Below are positions 36,691 to 48,567 of a stretch of 64,000 nt of DNA, one piece after another. Made by a program: the position numbers and the translations under genes. Position 1 is the first letter of the stretch. Each line of letters begins with the position of its first letter. Under the pieces are notes generated by a model. That model ran no database searches. It saw nothing but the letters and a program-made list of their open reading frames with translations, and was not told where the DNA came from. The stretch is taken from the NCBI GenBank assembly GCA_018340375.1, contig JAFFJZ010000013.1:5496501-5560500 (forward strand). The letters are read 5' to 3'. The stretch comes from Gonatopus flavifemur (lineage: Eukaryota; Arthropoda; Insecta; Hymenoptera; Dryinidae).

Positions 36691-37209
36691 TGGGTATCTC
36701 CTGAACCCATACACAAAGGCGCATAAGGTGTTGAGCGCCTCCACGATACCCGTCGTGGATATTTATTACCAACAGCGGCACCTGAAATATATTGAAGGAG
36801 AACAAGTTATATGTCCACGATGATTATGAAGGGGTCAAGGGATAAGGGGAAGCTCAGGGAGAGGGGGTGGGTTGAATTTAATTAATAAAAAAATGTAAAA
36901 TCTCGTATTGAGGTTAAACACGTGTTACCACGTATACATATATTTTGATAATTTCATACAAATTACACGACCTGGTCGTGGGAATTGGCGATACAATAGT
37001 TATTGAACTTGTAAAAGAAGTCAAGGGAACATAGGGAAACGAGAAAATACGGAGGGCACGACCGCGAAGGGCAACTCTACACGGACAAAGCCGTTCACAT
37101 TAATCAAATAAAGGGAGGACTCAGGGAAACCGCGACCATAAAATAGTACACGAGGGTGGGTTAAATCGGACGAGGGGGTGATTCTAGGGAACAAACACTA
37201 CGGGCGAAG
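36691..37209. other. Unassigned DNA preceding the Transib
   Basis: Begins with a short palindrome (GGGTATC...GATACCC). Purine-rich, with GGGG tracts around 36840-37200. No coding frame supported. It ends with the left CGAAG target duplication; the sequence joins 42873 in the pre-insertion site. Confidence 0.45.
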
Positions 37210-37247
37210 CACAGTGGGGACAAATGCCAAAAAGCTGGACAAAATTA
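37210..37247 (+). promoter_or_regulatory. Left Transib end: RSS-like heptamer, 22-bp spacer, nonamer-like block
   Basis: CACAGTG (37210-37216), 22 bp, then ACAAAATTA (37239-37247), which matches the RSS nonamer ACAAAAACC at six of nine positions. Expected transposase recognition and cleavage site. Confidence 0.8.
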
Positions 37248-38200
37248 TAAGGGGCTCTCAAATTCGCTTGCGACTTCGTACTCGGGAAATTTATGGGGTC
37301 ACTGATTACGAATCCATTGTCAGAATTTCAAAATTCAAAATGGCGGATCCAATATGGCGGACGAAAATTGAAAGAAACCATCGGATTTCCTTCAAACTTG
37401 GTGATCAGGGGTTTTTGGGGTCGCTGATTACGAATCTGCTGTTTGAGTTCCAAAATTAAAAATGGCGAATCCAATATGGCGGACGAAAATTTTAAAAATC
37501 ATCGGATTCTCCTCAAATTGGGTACCCAACGGTTTTTGGGGTCGCTGATTACGGATCCGTTGTTCTCATTTCGAAATTCAAAATGGCGGATCCAATATGG
37601 TGGACGAAAATTGGAAGAAATCATCGGATTTTTTTCAAATTTGGTGATCAGGGGTTTTCGGGGTCGCTGATTACGAATCCGCTGTCTGAGTTCCCGAATT
37701 CAGAATGACGAATCCAATATGGCGGACGAAAATTGGAAAAATTATCGGATTCTTTTCAAATTGGGTACCCAGGGATTTTTGGGGTCGCTGATTACAAATC
37801 CGTTGTCTGCATGCCGAAATTCGAAATGGCGGATCCAATATGGTGGAATAAAATCGAGAAGATCATCGGATTTTCTTCAAACTCGGCATCCAGGAGTTTT
37901 TGGGGTCACCAATTACGAATCCGTTGTCAAAATTTTGAAATTCAGAATGGCGGATCCAATATGGTGGACAAAAATTAAGAAAATCATCGCATTTTCTTCA
38001 AACTCGGTACTCAGGGGTTTCTGTGGTCGCTGATTACGAATCCACGGTCTGAAATTCAAAATTCAAAATAACGGACCCAATATAGCGGACGAAAATTGTA
38101 AAAATCATCGGATTCCCTTCAAACTCTGTACCCAGGGGTTTTCGGGATCGCTGATCACGAATCCGTTGTCAGAATTCCGAAATTCAGGATGGCGGATGCC
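37240..38200 (+). repeat. 121-bp tandem repeat inside the left Transib end
   Basis: About 7.5 copies; landmark GGGGTCGCTGATTACGAATC at roughly 37295, 37417, 37538, 37660, 37781, 37902, 38023 and 38143. Each unit also has AATGGCGGATCCAATATGGC. Open frames across it are repeat artefacts. Confidence 0.93.
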
Positions 38201-38434
38201 AAAAATCGAAACTTCATTCATAACTTAATATTAAACAAGAACTAAACGGCCCATTTTGTTGTTCCTATTATGATCATTATGATTATTATTTCCAACATTG
38301 AATCATTATTAATATAATTATCGAATGATATTAACACACCAAATGTGTTGAATCGAAAGATATATACATTCACAATATATACAATAATATAAAAAACTGA
38401 AATCGTAATGGTTTTTACTTTTGCCACACTTTTT

Positions 38435-40944
38435 TTACTCAGATAAGTCTTCTTCTTCACTCTCAGACGAAGATAATGGGAAAGTTACGTTGTCTTTATC
38501 AAGTATATCCGGAGTTTTGATCAGGCTTAACACGTCTCTAGGGAGAAACTTTAGTTTTTTCTTGGGCAACTGTCTCTTACTCGATAACATTGAATCAGAA
38601 CTCAAAAGGAACCATTTAAAAATGTCTTCATTCGTTTTTTCTCTACTGCATTTCCTGGAGTGATGCTCTCGGTACCTTTGGAAATGAATGTTGTTAAGAT
38701 ATTTGAATATAATTATGTATTCATCGACACCGTTAAAGCTTTTGATCTCAACATGACAAGCAAAATCAAGGAAAAACAAAAAGCAGCTGCACTTTGGGGT
38801 CATCAGTATGAAGTTTTGAATCAATCCTCTAATTCATAAGTTTACTTGATTCTCAAAATTGTTTTCTAGTCTATGAATTTATGTTTCCAGAGGATGAACA
38901 ATGTGGCTTATTAATGAAAAAAAGTATATGAATATTCATAATTCCCCGAATTCCTTACCAGAACAAAACAATCTTCGCGAACATATATTCTCGTGGTTAC
39001 CATTAATATATAGTTTGCCTAGTAGTCAAAAATGTATTGTGCAATGTATCAAACTGATTGCAGTACTTGAGAAGTCAAATTTTTCCCTTCAAAGTGTCGA
39101 GTCCACTGTGACAAATATAGACTATTATTAAGTGATATACATCATTTTCACCTTTTAAAATCTTTGTTACGAGCCTCTTGTGCTTCCTCAGTCAATTGGC
39201 CTATAGGTAGAAGAGCAGATGCAATGATTTCAGGTCCGTGGATCAAAAACTTGTGCATCGTAGGTGACATTGAGTACCACGGATATTTTGTCGCGTAGTA
39301 GCGTGCCGTGTCTAAAGCGTAACTCCGAAACTTTTCAACGTCTATTTCATGGCCACTTGAAACGGTAGCTAATACTACGTGAAGTCGTTGTATTAGGTTG
39401 ACATCCACCCCTGTGATTTCGGTAGAAACTTCGGGTTGTGCGAAAAATCGCCTAGCGGTATTCCCATCATTTGAGTTCCCAAACCCTGGCTTAGGAACAT
39501 CGACAATGAGGCCACATTTTTCTTTAAAACTTTTCTGTACAACCTTTTTTCGTTCTTCCACCAAAGCTTTATCTTGTTTTCGTGCTTGCCACTTCTGAAT
39601 AGGTAGCTTATAAGACAAATGCAGGAGGCCCTCAAAAAATCGTATCCAGCCGTGTAGACAAGACAAACCAAACTGGAGGTTTTCGGTTTTGACCGGCCTG
39701 GATACTATATCATCAATTTTGTTGAATTCCTTAGATGTGGCACCACATATATAGCACTCCTGGGTATAGATTGTCTCAGTTATGGCATTGCATACCTTCC
39801 CGTCCACCATAGAAAAAATCATCTCATGTTTCACTGAAACATGTTTTTCATCAGTTCTGAAAGAAGTAGCCCTCAGATTTTCTATTTCATTATCAACCCG
39901 TAGCTTCTCTGCAACCGAAACTTCAGTTGATTCTTTCATAAACTCTATTTTGATTGGCCTACAAAATCTGGTTGATGATGGCCTTGGATTCTGCCAAATT
40001 ATTTTTGAATTGCAGTGTAGGCGGAGAGGCACAAGTGAAGTAATGAACACAGCGGAATCACTAGCTTCCGAACTTTGATATGCTTGTTTGTATGAGAAGT
40101 GGCCAGAGCTCCCATCAAACCCCCATTTGGAAATAAGTACCAGGTTTTGTAACTCTTCATCAGATAAAGTTGACAAAACCGAATTCTGTAGCTTTAAAAT
40201 ACGTGTAGCTGTGTGATCAAGAAGTGCTTGTAGTTGCACAACAGCGCAGGTTTCTGTTATTTGAATAAATTCCTTGTCAGGGAAACACATGCGTTTGGCT
40301 AGTTGAATTTTTTTATAAGGTGGAAATTTCTGCGGATCAGCTTCACGCAATAAGCAGTACTGATGTTTTGAGAGCTCGGCATCTACTAGGAGAGCTAGAG
40401 CATTTTCATCATTCAACATCTCTGGCTCATTTCGCTTGAAAGTTTGATAACCTTTCATATACATTTTGGCAAGCTCAGGATCAGAAGATGTAACATCCTT
40501 TACAATTTTTGCGGCTTCGATCTGTCCAGACGCTCTCAAACACATTTGTGTGGCGTAAGACAGCTCTGAGATAGGAGTATTTACTCTGATATTCTCCGTT
40601 TTCCTACGTTTCGTTCTTTCTGAACATTCGTTGAATTCAACAAGAGGTCTTCCCACTTGCGTGTGAACAGTTACAGAATGGGGATTCCAGAGAGTACAAA
40701 ACACTACCTCTTGTTTTAACCATTCTTCATTATTTTGATGAAATCGTTCTTCGGTCCTTTGAGAAGATTCCCATCTCTTTTTAAATACACATTTAAAAGT
40801 AGATAAAAGGTTAGAGATCTCTGTAGTTTTGTTATCCGGACAACACGTTATCTCGATGATTTTTCCTTGAAGGAAAGTGAACTTTTCATCCAACGTAGGT
40901 AGAGGACTGCTCCTTAAAATATTGTACATCTCTCCCCGAGTCAT
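38435..40944 (-). CDS. Transib transposase (RAG1-core-like), two exons seen
   Basis: Exon 39152-40944 ends AAAAG|GTGAAA; exon 38435-38685 follows acceptor TTTCCAAAG, and the join gives NKDFKR then YREHHSRKCS in phase. About 680 residues with no stop. Family motifs: WGFDGSSGHFSY (Asp277), MVDGKVCNAITE (Asp381) followed by the CYICGA pair, FGLSCLHGWIRFFEGLLH, NSNDGNTARRFF, TMHKFLIHGPEII and LTEEAQEARNKD (Glu586/587). The two Asp and one Glu are placed like the D, D, E triad of Transib and RAG1, which cut DNA via hairpins in the nucleus. The C-terminus is Ser/Glu rich (SSSESEEEDLSE). Coding text extends 5' of 40944 (NSTTFVDFRDDPIS) behind an acceptor near 41010, so a short upstream exon, perhaps at 41136-41160 (donor ATAG|GTGAGT), is likely; its phase does not fit as read, so the true start is unresolved. 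Confidence 0.88.
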
Positions 40945-41819
40945 AGATATTGGATCATCTCTGAAATCTACAAACGTTGTAGAATTCGATAAAATTCGCT
41001 ACAGAAACCCCATGTGTTTCTAAAAATTTTCCTAATTTTCTTGGGTTGGATTCAACCCTCTTAAGCTAATTTTTTTTGCAGTCAACTGTTCAAATTGAAC
41101 TACTAAGAAAATATAGGTTGTTGAAACACTCACCTATGGCAGCGGAATCCATCTCATTTGGAATTGTATGTTAACATTGAATGATTTTAAAAAACGAAAA
41201 ATATTCACCAAGCTCCAAACTTGCACGCGGAAAAAAGTTTACGGTAACGATTACTAGCAAGAGTAAGGATTCGGTGACAGCTATGGCACAATTGTGATAA
41301 GCACCATTTGAAATCGGACCGATTACAACCAACTATTTACGTTGCCATGGAAACGATAGGTTAACATAAGAACGATCACCAAATCGCGAGTCATGATTCA
41401 GTTCACGAAAAGAAAAGGGATATCAATACTTGAATAACATTTATAAACATTTAGGAAAATGACGGTCACTTTGGGGAAAAAGAGCATCGCTGAAGAATGT
41501 TAGCAGTGAAGTTACCAAAAATTCGTAGTAATAATACTAAATGTTGGTAGTTTTATTGTCATTTCCCATAGTGAATTCATCAACTCATAGTAAATTCACT
41601 ACGAATATTCTCCAGCAATACTGTTTTTCTCTCAATGGTCCATCATCTTCCTAAATATCAATGATTTCTGGCTTTTGTGTACCCTAAGCCCGCGATGAGA
41701 AGAAAAACGAATGGTAATCAATCTCATACAGTTTTCCTCGTGCAGCAAATTTACACTGGAAATAAAACACATACTAACGTTGAGATAAAATTCAAAGCGA
41801 ATCTACTGAATTCTGAGTT

Positions 41820-42290
41820 TTGTGTCCACCATATTAGATACGCTATCTTTGATTCTTGGAATTCGACAACTGATTCGTAATCAATGACCCCACAAAACCC
41901 TGGACACCGAGTTCGAAGGAAATCTGATGATTTTTTCAATTTTTTTCCTGCCAAACTGGATCCGCCATTCTGAATTCCGGAATTCAGACACCGGATTCGG
42001 AATCAGCGACCTTAAAAACCTCAGGGTACCGAGTTTGAAGGCAATCCGATGATTTTTTCAATTTTCATCCGCCATATTGGATCCGCCATTTTGAATTTTG
42101 AAATTCAAACAACGGATTCGTAATCAGCGACCTCAGAAACCCCTGGGTCACGAATTTGAAGAAAATCCGATGATTTCTTTCAATTTTCGTCCGCCATATT
42201 GGATCCGCCATTTTGAATTCCGAAATGAAGACAACGGATTCATAATCAGCGACCCAACAAACTTCTGCATATCAAGTTTCAGACGGATCT
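41820..42290 (-). repeat. 121-bp tandem repeat inside the right Transib end, inverted
   Basis: About four copies of the left-end repeat in opposite orientation (GGATTCGTAATCAGCGACC, GCCATATTGGATCCGCCATT). Gives the element long repetitive inverted arms behind its short true ends. Confidence 0.9.
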
Positions 42291-42834
42291 AAGGACTCCT
42301 CATCACTCCGTCTAATTTTTCGTGATTTCCTGCACAAAAACATGGCGGAATTGCTTAGGGGCAGACATGGGCAGCCGTTTTTTTTTCTGATGTTTAGGTA
42401 AGAGTCCCATCTACAACCTCCAATAAGTTAAACGACGTAATTTTGCGTAATTCTCTACTATTCCTTCAAAAACCAAACACATTTTCTCATTTATAGATAT
42501 AGAAATTACATCCAATCATTGCTCTGTCAGTATTTTCCACTCATCAAATTGATATTCTCTTAATTTTTAGTGTATTCTACATAGTTTCAGTAATAGACTC
42601 CAATTTGAAAAAGTTAAATCGGTTCATTTTTCGAGACACAGCGTCTTTTTGAACATGCTCGTTATTTTACTGTCTTTCAATCACGCGGATTATACTTCAA
42701 GGAGGGTATTTTGCAACTGGTACACAAGGGCAGGGGGAGGGGATCAGATCTTCTTATATCAGAATTCCAATACTTTGGACATCACCTTACTTATCCCAAG
42801 GGTCAAATATCCCCAACTACAAACTTCATTTTTG

Positions 42835-42872
42835 GGGTTTTGGCCAGCTTTTTGGCATTTGGCCCCACTGTG
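42835..42872 (-). promoter_or_regulatory. Right Transib end: RSS-like heptamer, 22-bp spacer, nonamer-like block
   Basis: Read inward on the minus strand: CACAGTG (42872-42866), 22 bp, then CCAAAACCC (42843-42835), matching the RSS nonamer at seven of nine positions. Confidence 0.8.
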
Positions 42873-43042
42873 CGAAGGGAAATTCAAACGAGGGAGCACG
42901 TGGAGGATGCCACGGGAAGGAAAACTTTGACCCGATACTTCACCGAGAAAATCCACCACACTGGCACTCTCGCTCCGGAACAATAATTTGACGAATGCGG
43001 ATGCCAATGTTTAATCCAGATTCAAGCCCCGGTGGCACTGTA

Positions 43043-45337
43043 CACTGAGAAAAAACATGTTTTGAACCGATGAATTTTTCTTTGAGTCTGAGAAATGAAT
43101 TCATCCAATGGTATCTGTGGAGTTATTGCATCAACTCCATTTAATATGTGATTCGCATGGAAGTGGTGGGATCATTAATTGCAATATGAGGTACTTAGGA
43201 TTGATGAAAAAGTTATTGGATGGAAAATTTTGATTTTCGAATTCATGGAATATAATTTGATTCAATGAATTATGCATTTAATGGGCAGAAGCCATTCATA
43301 ACACTGTAATAACCAATTGTAGTGCTCAAATAATAATTTCTTCTTTGAATAAAATATTTAATTATTTGAATAAAAAAAGTTTAAAAATAGGAAAATATCA
43401 GTATAGATAATATAAATATTTCTTGCATTCGAAATAAAATGTTTTCATGAATATGAAATGAAAATTTTCTGTAAATAAATCAATATTTGAAACAATAAAT
43501 ATTCTTCCTTATCTAAGAAATTATTTCATAGAATGTACAAAGAGATTTTTCAGTCCTTCAGAAAACTTATTGATATAAATAAATCTTTCTTCGAATCAAT
43601 GAAATTCATTTTGATTGAATGAATGATATTTTACAGAATTTCCAGAATAAAAAGAAATAAGTAGGAGTCAGAGCATTCGCGTAAGGGCGGAGCCGACCTT
43701 CTTAGTTCCTGTGTGATCTGTAGTTCATTTGAAATAATTGGATTATTCCATCAGATGATCAATATGATCAAGAAGTTCGAAGAAACTGTTTTTCTCTGCG
43801 ATCAAGTCTTACCCATTGATGTTGTTCGATGCCGGAACCTGAGAGATATATTTATTAGGACGGAACATTACTTACTATAGGTTCATGGTGAATTAGTTCG
43901 TTATATGCGAACTGCACTGCAGGAAGATAGCTTGTGAGAAAGTATTGCCACCTTCTGAGAAGTAAACGCAATTTGTCGGAGTGAATTCAATACAATTTCA
44001 TTTTAAAAACATATTTCTTTGTTTCAATGAATTCATAAATTCGATCGATTTATCCATTTTATGGACTCGATGAAACCTTTATTTGAAAAAGCAGTGGAAT
44101 TTTGCAGAATGTATAAAATTTTGACCTCATCAAACATAGTATTGACGAGAATAATCAAGTTGACATTTCATTGTATATAGGATTATACTAGAATCCTTCG
44201 ATCTTCAATCATAAATGAAAATTTTCAATGAGGTAATTTTTTAGATGTTGCTGAAGTTTGAATGGTTTAGTTGAACTAATTAACCATCGAATAAGATAAT
44301 ATTCAACTATTGAAGCCAAAAAATCTTGCAATACATTATTTAAACGATGTTTCCAGTGGCAAAGAGTTGATTCGCAAAGATATGGAACGATGATTCATCA
44401 GATTTCATGAGTTTTGATTTTCATTTTGTGTCTATAAACGATCCAAACTTCGAGAACACATTTATTAGCATGAATGAAATAGTTTCATTCGATTTGAATT
44501 CCCAAATCATGGGTTATAATACTTAATTTCATTGAATTCAAAAGTATCCAAACTATCAGTTTTCATATGAAATCTGTTCTATAAAATAGATTTTATCCAA
44601 AGAAATTGCTCTGAAGTTTGAACTGAAAGAGTATCTCATTGTGATTATGAATTTAGTTTTCTGTTGAAAAAATAGAACTCTTGGAATTAAAATTCACAAC
44701 TATTCAGTACATGAATCGATGTTATTAGCTGAACAAAACCTCTTGTATTGAAATGAATGAGATTATTATACTCTCAACTGTACCGACTTATAAATGACAG
44801 TATTTTTGCTCCTATAATTTCATGTTCTTGAATATAATAATTATTTTATTAACCTGATCTCGCGTCGTTTTTCTCATGATGGAAGAAGTTCATCATTTGT
44901 AAGCCATGTCTATTCATTTTATGGAATATATTTTTACTTGGAGTCGATAATTATTCTGGTGAAGAAAACAATTATCATGTCAAATACTTGATTGTCAAGA
45001 ATTTCAAACACTAAGTATAATCACCCTCGATTTCCATACGAAACTTTACGTTATAAAATTGAAGTTGTATTTAATTGATGTTCACTTTGGAATTTATCAA
45101 ATGAGAGTTATAAATCGGATGAGAGATGATATTGACAAAAATAATCAGTTATTCAGTCAATAGAGTGCGTACTCAATTTCGAAAAATAAATTTCAATGAG
45201 CTGATTTGATAGTATGAATGAAACGACTTTTTATGGTTATGAAATTATTTCACAGTCAAAAAGACATTCATTTGATGCAATGAAATGGGAATCAATGAAA
45301 TCAATTCCATTAATTCAAAGAATTTTTTTTCTCAGTG
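43043..45337. mobile_element. 2.3-kb non-coding element with CACTGAGAAAAAA ends
   Basis: Left end CACTGAGAAAAAA, right end TTTTTTTTCTCAGTG, flanked by TA on both sides. The interior is AT-rich, full of GAATGAAT/ATTCAATGAA text, and has no coding frame of note. Large non-autonomous DNA element; the 50284-50661 element has similar ends but a CA duplication. Confidence 0.7.
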
Positions 45338-46454
45338 TACACTCACCGTATTCCAAATCTCTCGAACGAAACTCTTTGTACACGTCGCCGGGGCTCGGTC
45401 ACATAAGAAGTGAGAATCCAAGATGGCCTTTTCTTCTTCTTCACCGAGGGTGAGTTCGCAAAATGATACACGGAACCCCTCGGTGCCTTTCCGTTGGGGC
45501 CCGCCTGTTGAGCTCGTTTCATTGGTTCAGGCGGTGACAGTCTCTGATTGGTCGTTGAGTGAGTGTCGGTATAGGTGGGACGGGGGTTCTGTCCTTCTCC
45601 AATTGGCTGATTTTTTTCGTGTGAGAGTGACGGGAAGTGTCGGGGTTCGGGTCGTCTCTCTCGTCCGTTTCCTCTTCTCTTCTAGGGACATGTCAAACGG
45701 CGCATGCGTTCTGCTTCTTTCCTTCGGGTTGACGGCCTTGGCGAGAGGGCGATGGAGGGCGTTTCTTCCTCCGCTGTTGGTTGGCCTGGGGTGAGAGAAG
45801 ATGGACTTCCGTGATTGGTGGATCGTCCTCCGGCGGTAAGGGACCGCCGTATCACCTCGTGGCAGATGGCGTTGCCTCCTCGGGGCAGGAAACCTCGACA
45901 AATCATAGAAGGACAGGGATTAGAGGAGGTCGGGATTGGTTGAGGAGGGGAAATGTGTTCCCGATTCTCATGAACAACACACACAAAACCTCTTCCTCTT
46001 CCCCTCCTTTACTTCCGTCAACAATAGGGTCAGAGCATGTGTCCAGGCGGGACACAGCGAACAGGCCTCCCCGTGGTTCCCCGTGGGTGTGTTGAGGGGA
46101 TGTTTCGGCGGGTAGCTGGCCATCCCCTCGGCACAGCCAAACTGTTCGTCCTGCGAGTCGCCCGCAGGTGCTAATGGATATTTCTATCGCCCGCTCCCGG
46201 GGCATGGTTCCGCTGGAGGGTAGAGCGAGTGGGAATCTCTTTGCTGTGATTGTTTATGCCCGAAAGGGCGAGGTAACAAGGGTGAGGGCCTCCGGGTCTG
46301 AGCTCACACGATAACGTGTTCCCGATTCTCATGTGAGCGAGCGACAGCAGTGTTCTCTCTAGCGAACTAAAGTGTGCGCAGATGACATGACAACTCTAGC
46401 GATGGTGCGCGGCGCCACCCCGCGATTCTCTTTGTGACGAGATATCACGTCACA
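45338..46454. other. GC-rich island of unknown nature
   Basis: Composition changes abruptly from the AT-rich surroundings. The segment is CpG-rich, with five ATTGG/CCAAT motifs (near 45520, 45545, 45600, 45812, 45931), a CCAAGATGGCC YY1-like site near 45420 and a duplicated GTGTTCCCGATTCTCATG (near 45957 and 46317). Many overlapping frames exist on both strands, as expected from few stop codons, and none is recognisable. Candidates: a CpG-type promoter region with its first exon off-model, or part of an LTR-like element. Confidence 0.45.
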
Positions 46455-47025
46455 GTCTAGGAAGCATAATGACAGAAAACGGTAAAAGCGAAAGAGATAT
46501 AAGAGCAAGAATAGCACAAGGGAAACAGGCTTTCGACCAAAAGAAACAGGTACTATGTTCGAAGAATATTAGCTTAGCAGTGAGGAAGAAATTCTTGAAG
46601 AGTTACGTTTGGAGCACAGCATTATATGCTTGTGAAACTTGGACAATTGGAAAAACGGACCAACGAAGACTCGAAGCTTCTGAAATGTGGTGTTATAGAA
46701 GGATGCTTAGGATAAAGTGGATAGAGGAAGTAAAAAATGTAAAAGTACTTGAGAAGGCAAATGAAAAAAGAAGTCTTTTGAGACAGGTCGTGAAAAGAAG
46801 AAGTAATCTGATAGGGCACATATTAAGGCATGATAGCTTATTGAAAACAATATTGGAAGGAAAAATGAATGGTAAAACTCGAAGAGGTAGACCCAGATTA
46901 AGTTATATGAAGCAAATTATACAATATAAGGGTTGTTGTAGACATGCAGAAATTAAGCGATTAGCGGATAATAGACAGGGTTGGAGGATTTCATCAAACC
47001 AGTCATAGGACTGATTACTTCATGA
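46455..47025 (+). pseudogene. 5'-truncated LINE 3' fragment
   Basis: Plus-strand C-terminal domain of the same LINE family, open for about 180 codons: GSIMTENGKSERDIRARIAQ, YACETWTIGKTDQRRLEASE, GHILRHDSLLKTILEGKMNG, RGRPRLSYMKQI, ending DNRQGWRISSNQS and the CTTCATGATGA tail. It carries no reverse transcriptase. A target duplication was not clear. Confidence 0.85.
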
Positions 47026-48057
47026 TGACACCGGCTGGCGGAAAAAACAAACATGCGAATACGTACTTTGTGTACTTGTATACGTGTATTTGTCATTTAT
47101 TTATTATTTGTTGCTTGTCCACTATTCATCGTTCACTTATATGTGTTTTGATTATTTACTCAGGAGATGAGAGAAAATTAGGGAAATGGAAACATAGTAA
47201 CGGCACGTGTGTGCATTCAATGCAATGTTATATTTTTAAGATGTGCGTAAATTCATGTATCGCATGTTTATATACATGCACACCTACTGACATTATGTGT
47301 TCACATTTGTGTGTGTGCGGATTATGAAACAATGGTGTATGAATTAATGAATAAGAAATTAATAAGTGTGGAGATATGAATCACAATAAATGAATTAATG
47401 AATCAATAATTGAATAAATGATTAAGAAATGAACGGCACGTGTGTATGTTCAATATGAGATGGAGTGTGCGTTTTGCTGAGGTAGACCTCATGCAAAATG
47501 CGTATGTGATGTAGTGTGCGTTCTGCTGAGGTAGACCGCATATAACAACCGGTACCGTTGCTTGATGCGCTCTATTCAGGTAGACCGCATACGACAAGAA
47601 TGCCCAGACATATATATGACATGACTTACTCCATCATTCCGTTTGCGTTATATTCGCATGTTCTTGCTTCTTCATTTGTTTATCTCATTCACAGTTTCCA
47701 TTCGCATTCCCACGAAACCTTCAGTTCTCCCTCCATATCTCTAAGAATGTCACTCGTGCCAACTTCAAGAGAACACAAATCTTCAGGAACGTTCGCGAAC
47801 GTCTAGGAATATTTAATGGACGTTCTTTAAGGCTTGTGTTCTCTTGGGGAAGTGAACAAGTTTAAATGATTAGTTTCAATCTAACCCGTCAATAAGTTAA
47901 TCAAATGATTTATCTAGAAGTTGAACATGAATGAATATGTCCAGCCCTCCCAATGTAAGTTTTGGTTATGAGGTGAACCAATAGAATGATTCTAAGCTCT
48001 GAAAGGATTGCCAAAAGATATTCATGTCTCCACAGAAAAAAATTTTGTGTTAGAAAC
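47026..48057. other. Unassigned AT-rich DNA with small repeats
   Basis: Holds three diverged copies of a roughly 52-bp unit containing GTGTGCGTT and GAGGTAGACC (about 47460-47600), and a hairpin at 47766-47849 whose arms share CAAGAGAACAC, ATCTTCAGGAACGT-like text. TGTG/ATAC-rich stretches elsewhere. No gene seen. Confidence 0.55.
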
Positions 48058-48120
48058 ATCATCATGAAGTGATCAGCCTTATGACTGGTTTGATGGAATC
48101 CTCCAACCTTGCCTATTATC
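48058..48120 (-). mobile_element. Tiny LINE 3' tail fragment
   Basis: Only the last 60 or so bases of the LINE family: CATCATCATGAAGTGATCAG, CTTATGACTGGTTTGATGGA. Extreme 5' truncation. Confidence 0.75.
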
Positions 48121-48567
48121 CTAACTTCATTTTTTTCGAAAATCGTTTTTTCGCGTTCTTTTTTGAGAATAAGATGTAAAATTCACAAAAATCTAAATCC
48201 TCCTGTAAAATTTGAAACAATGGAGTTAGACAATTTACTAATTAGAACAACGATATGTAATATTGATGAGCAATCGATTGTTGAATTACTCAAAGTTTCC
48301 TGATATTTTTCCATGTATAGAAAAAAATTTAAACATCTCTGTTGACAAATATTAGCTAAAGTCGCAGTTTTCCAGATCTGTTCAGATTTTGACAAAAATC
48401 AGATCTGAACAAATTCCAACTTTTTCCCCCAGATTGTCCTATAAAATGTATGGTTTAATCAAGGAGTTCTTCCCTTCCAACATCTATGGAGGTCATAAGA
48501 ATGATTGCCTGATTTTTTGACTGCTGCTTGGGCAATATTTATACAATTCAATAGCCACGTTGTTCTA
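48121..48567. other. Unassigned AT-rich sequence
   Basis: Short frames here show no recognisable domain. Confidence 0.4.

Larger units (their letters stand above)
37210..42872 (-). mobile_element. Transib (RAG1-related) DNA transposon, apparently complete
   Basis: 5663 bp. Both ends read CACAGTGGGG(A/C)CAAATGCC then AAAAAGCTGG inward, and a perfect 5-bp duplication CGAAG flanks them (37205-37209 and 42873-42877). A 5-bp GC-rich duplication and CAC-start ends are the Transib hallmark, and CACAGTG is identical to the consensus V(D)J recombination heptamer. One transposase gene lies on the minus strand. Tandem 121-bp repeats lie inside both ends in opposite orientation (37240-38200 and 41820-42290). 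The remaining internal DNA (38200-38430, 41030-41820, 42300-42830) is AT-rich and non-coding, with a small hairpin at 41520-41610. Confidence 0.95.

Noticed and set aside
37178..38033. Frames of 75-104 codons with repeated KMADPIW-type text
   Set aside because: Products of the 121-bp satellite, whose period lets frames persist for part of a unit.
41677..42292. Short plus-strand frames 5' of the Transib gene
   Set aside because: They read through the inverted satellite copies; no link to the transposase.
45423..46205. Several 100-124 codon frames on both strands
   Set aside because: GC-rich DNA has few stops; overlapping opposite-strand frames with no domain are not evidence of genes.
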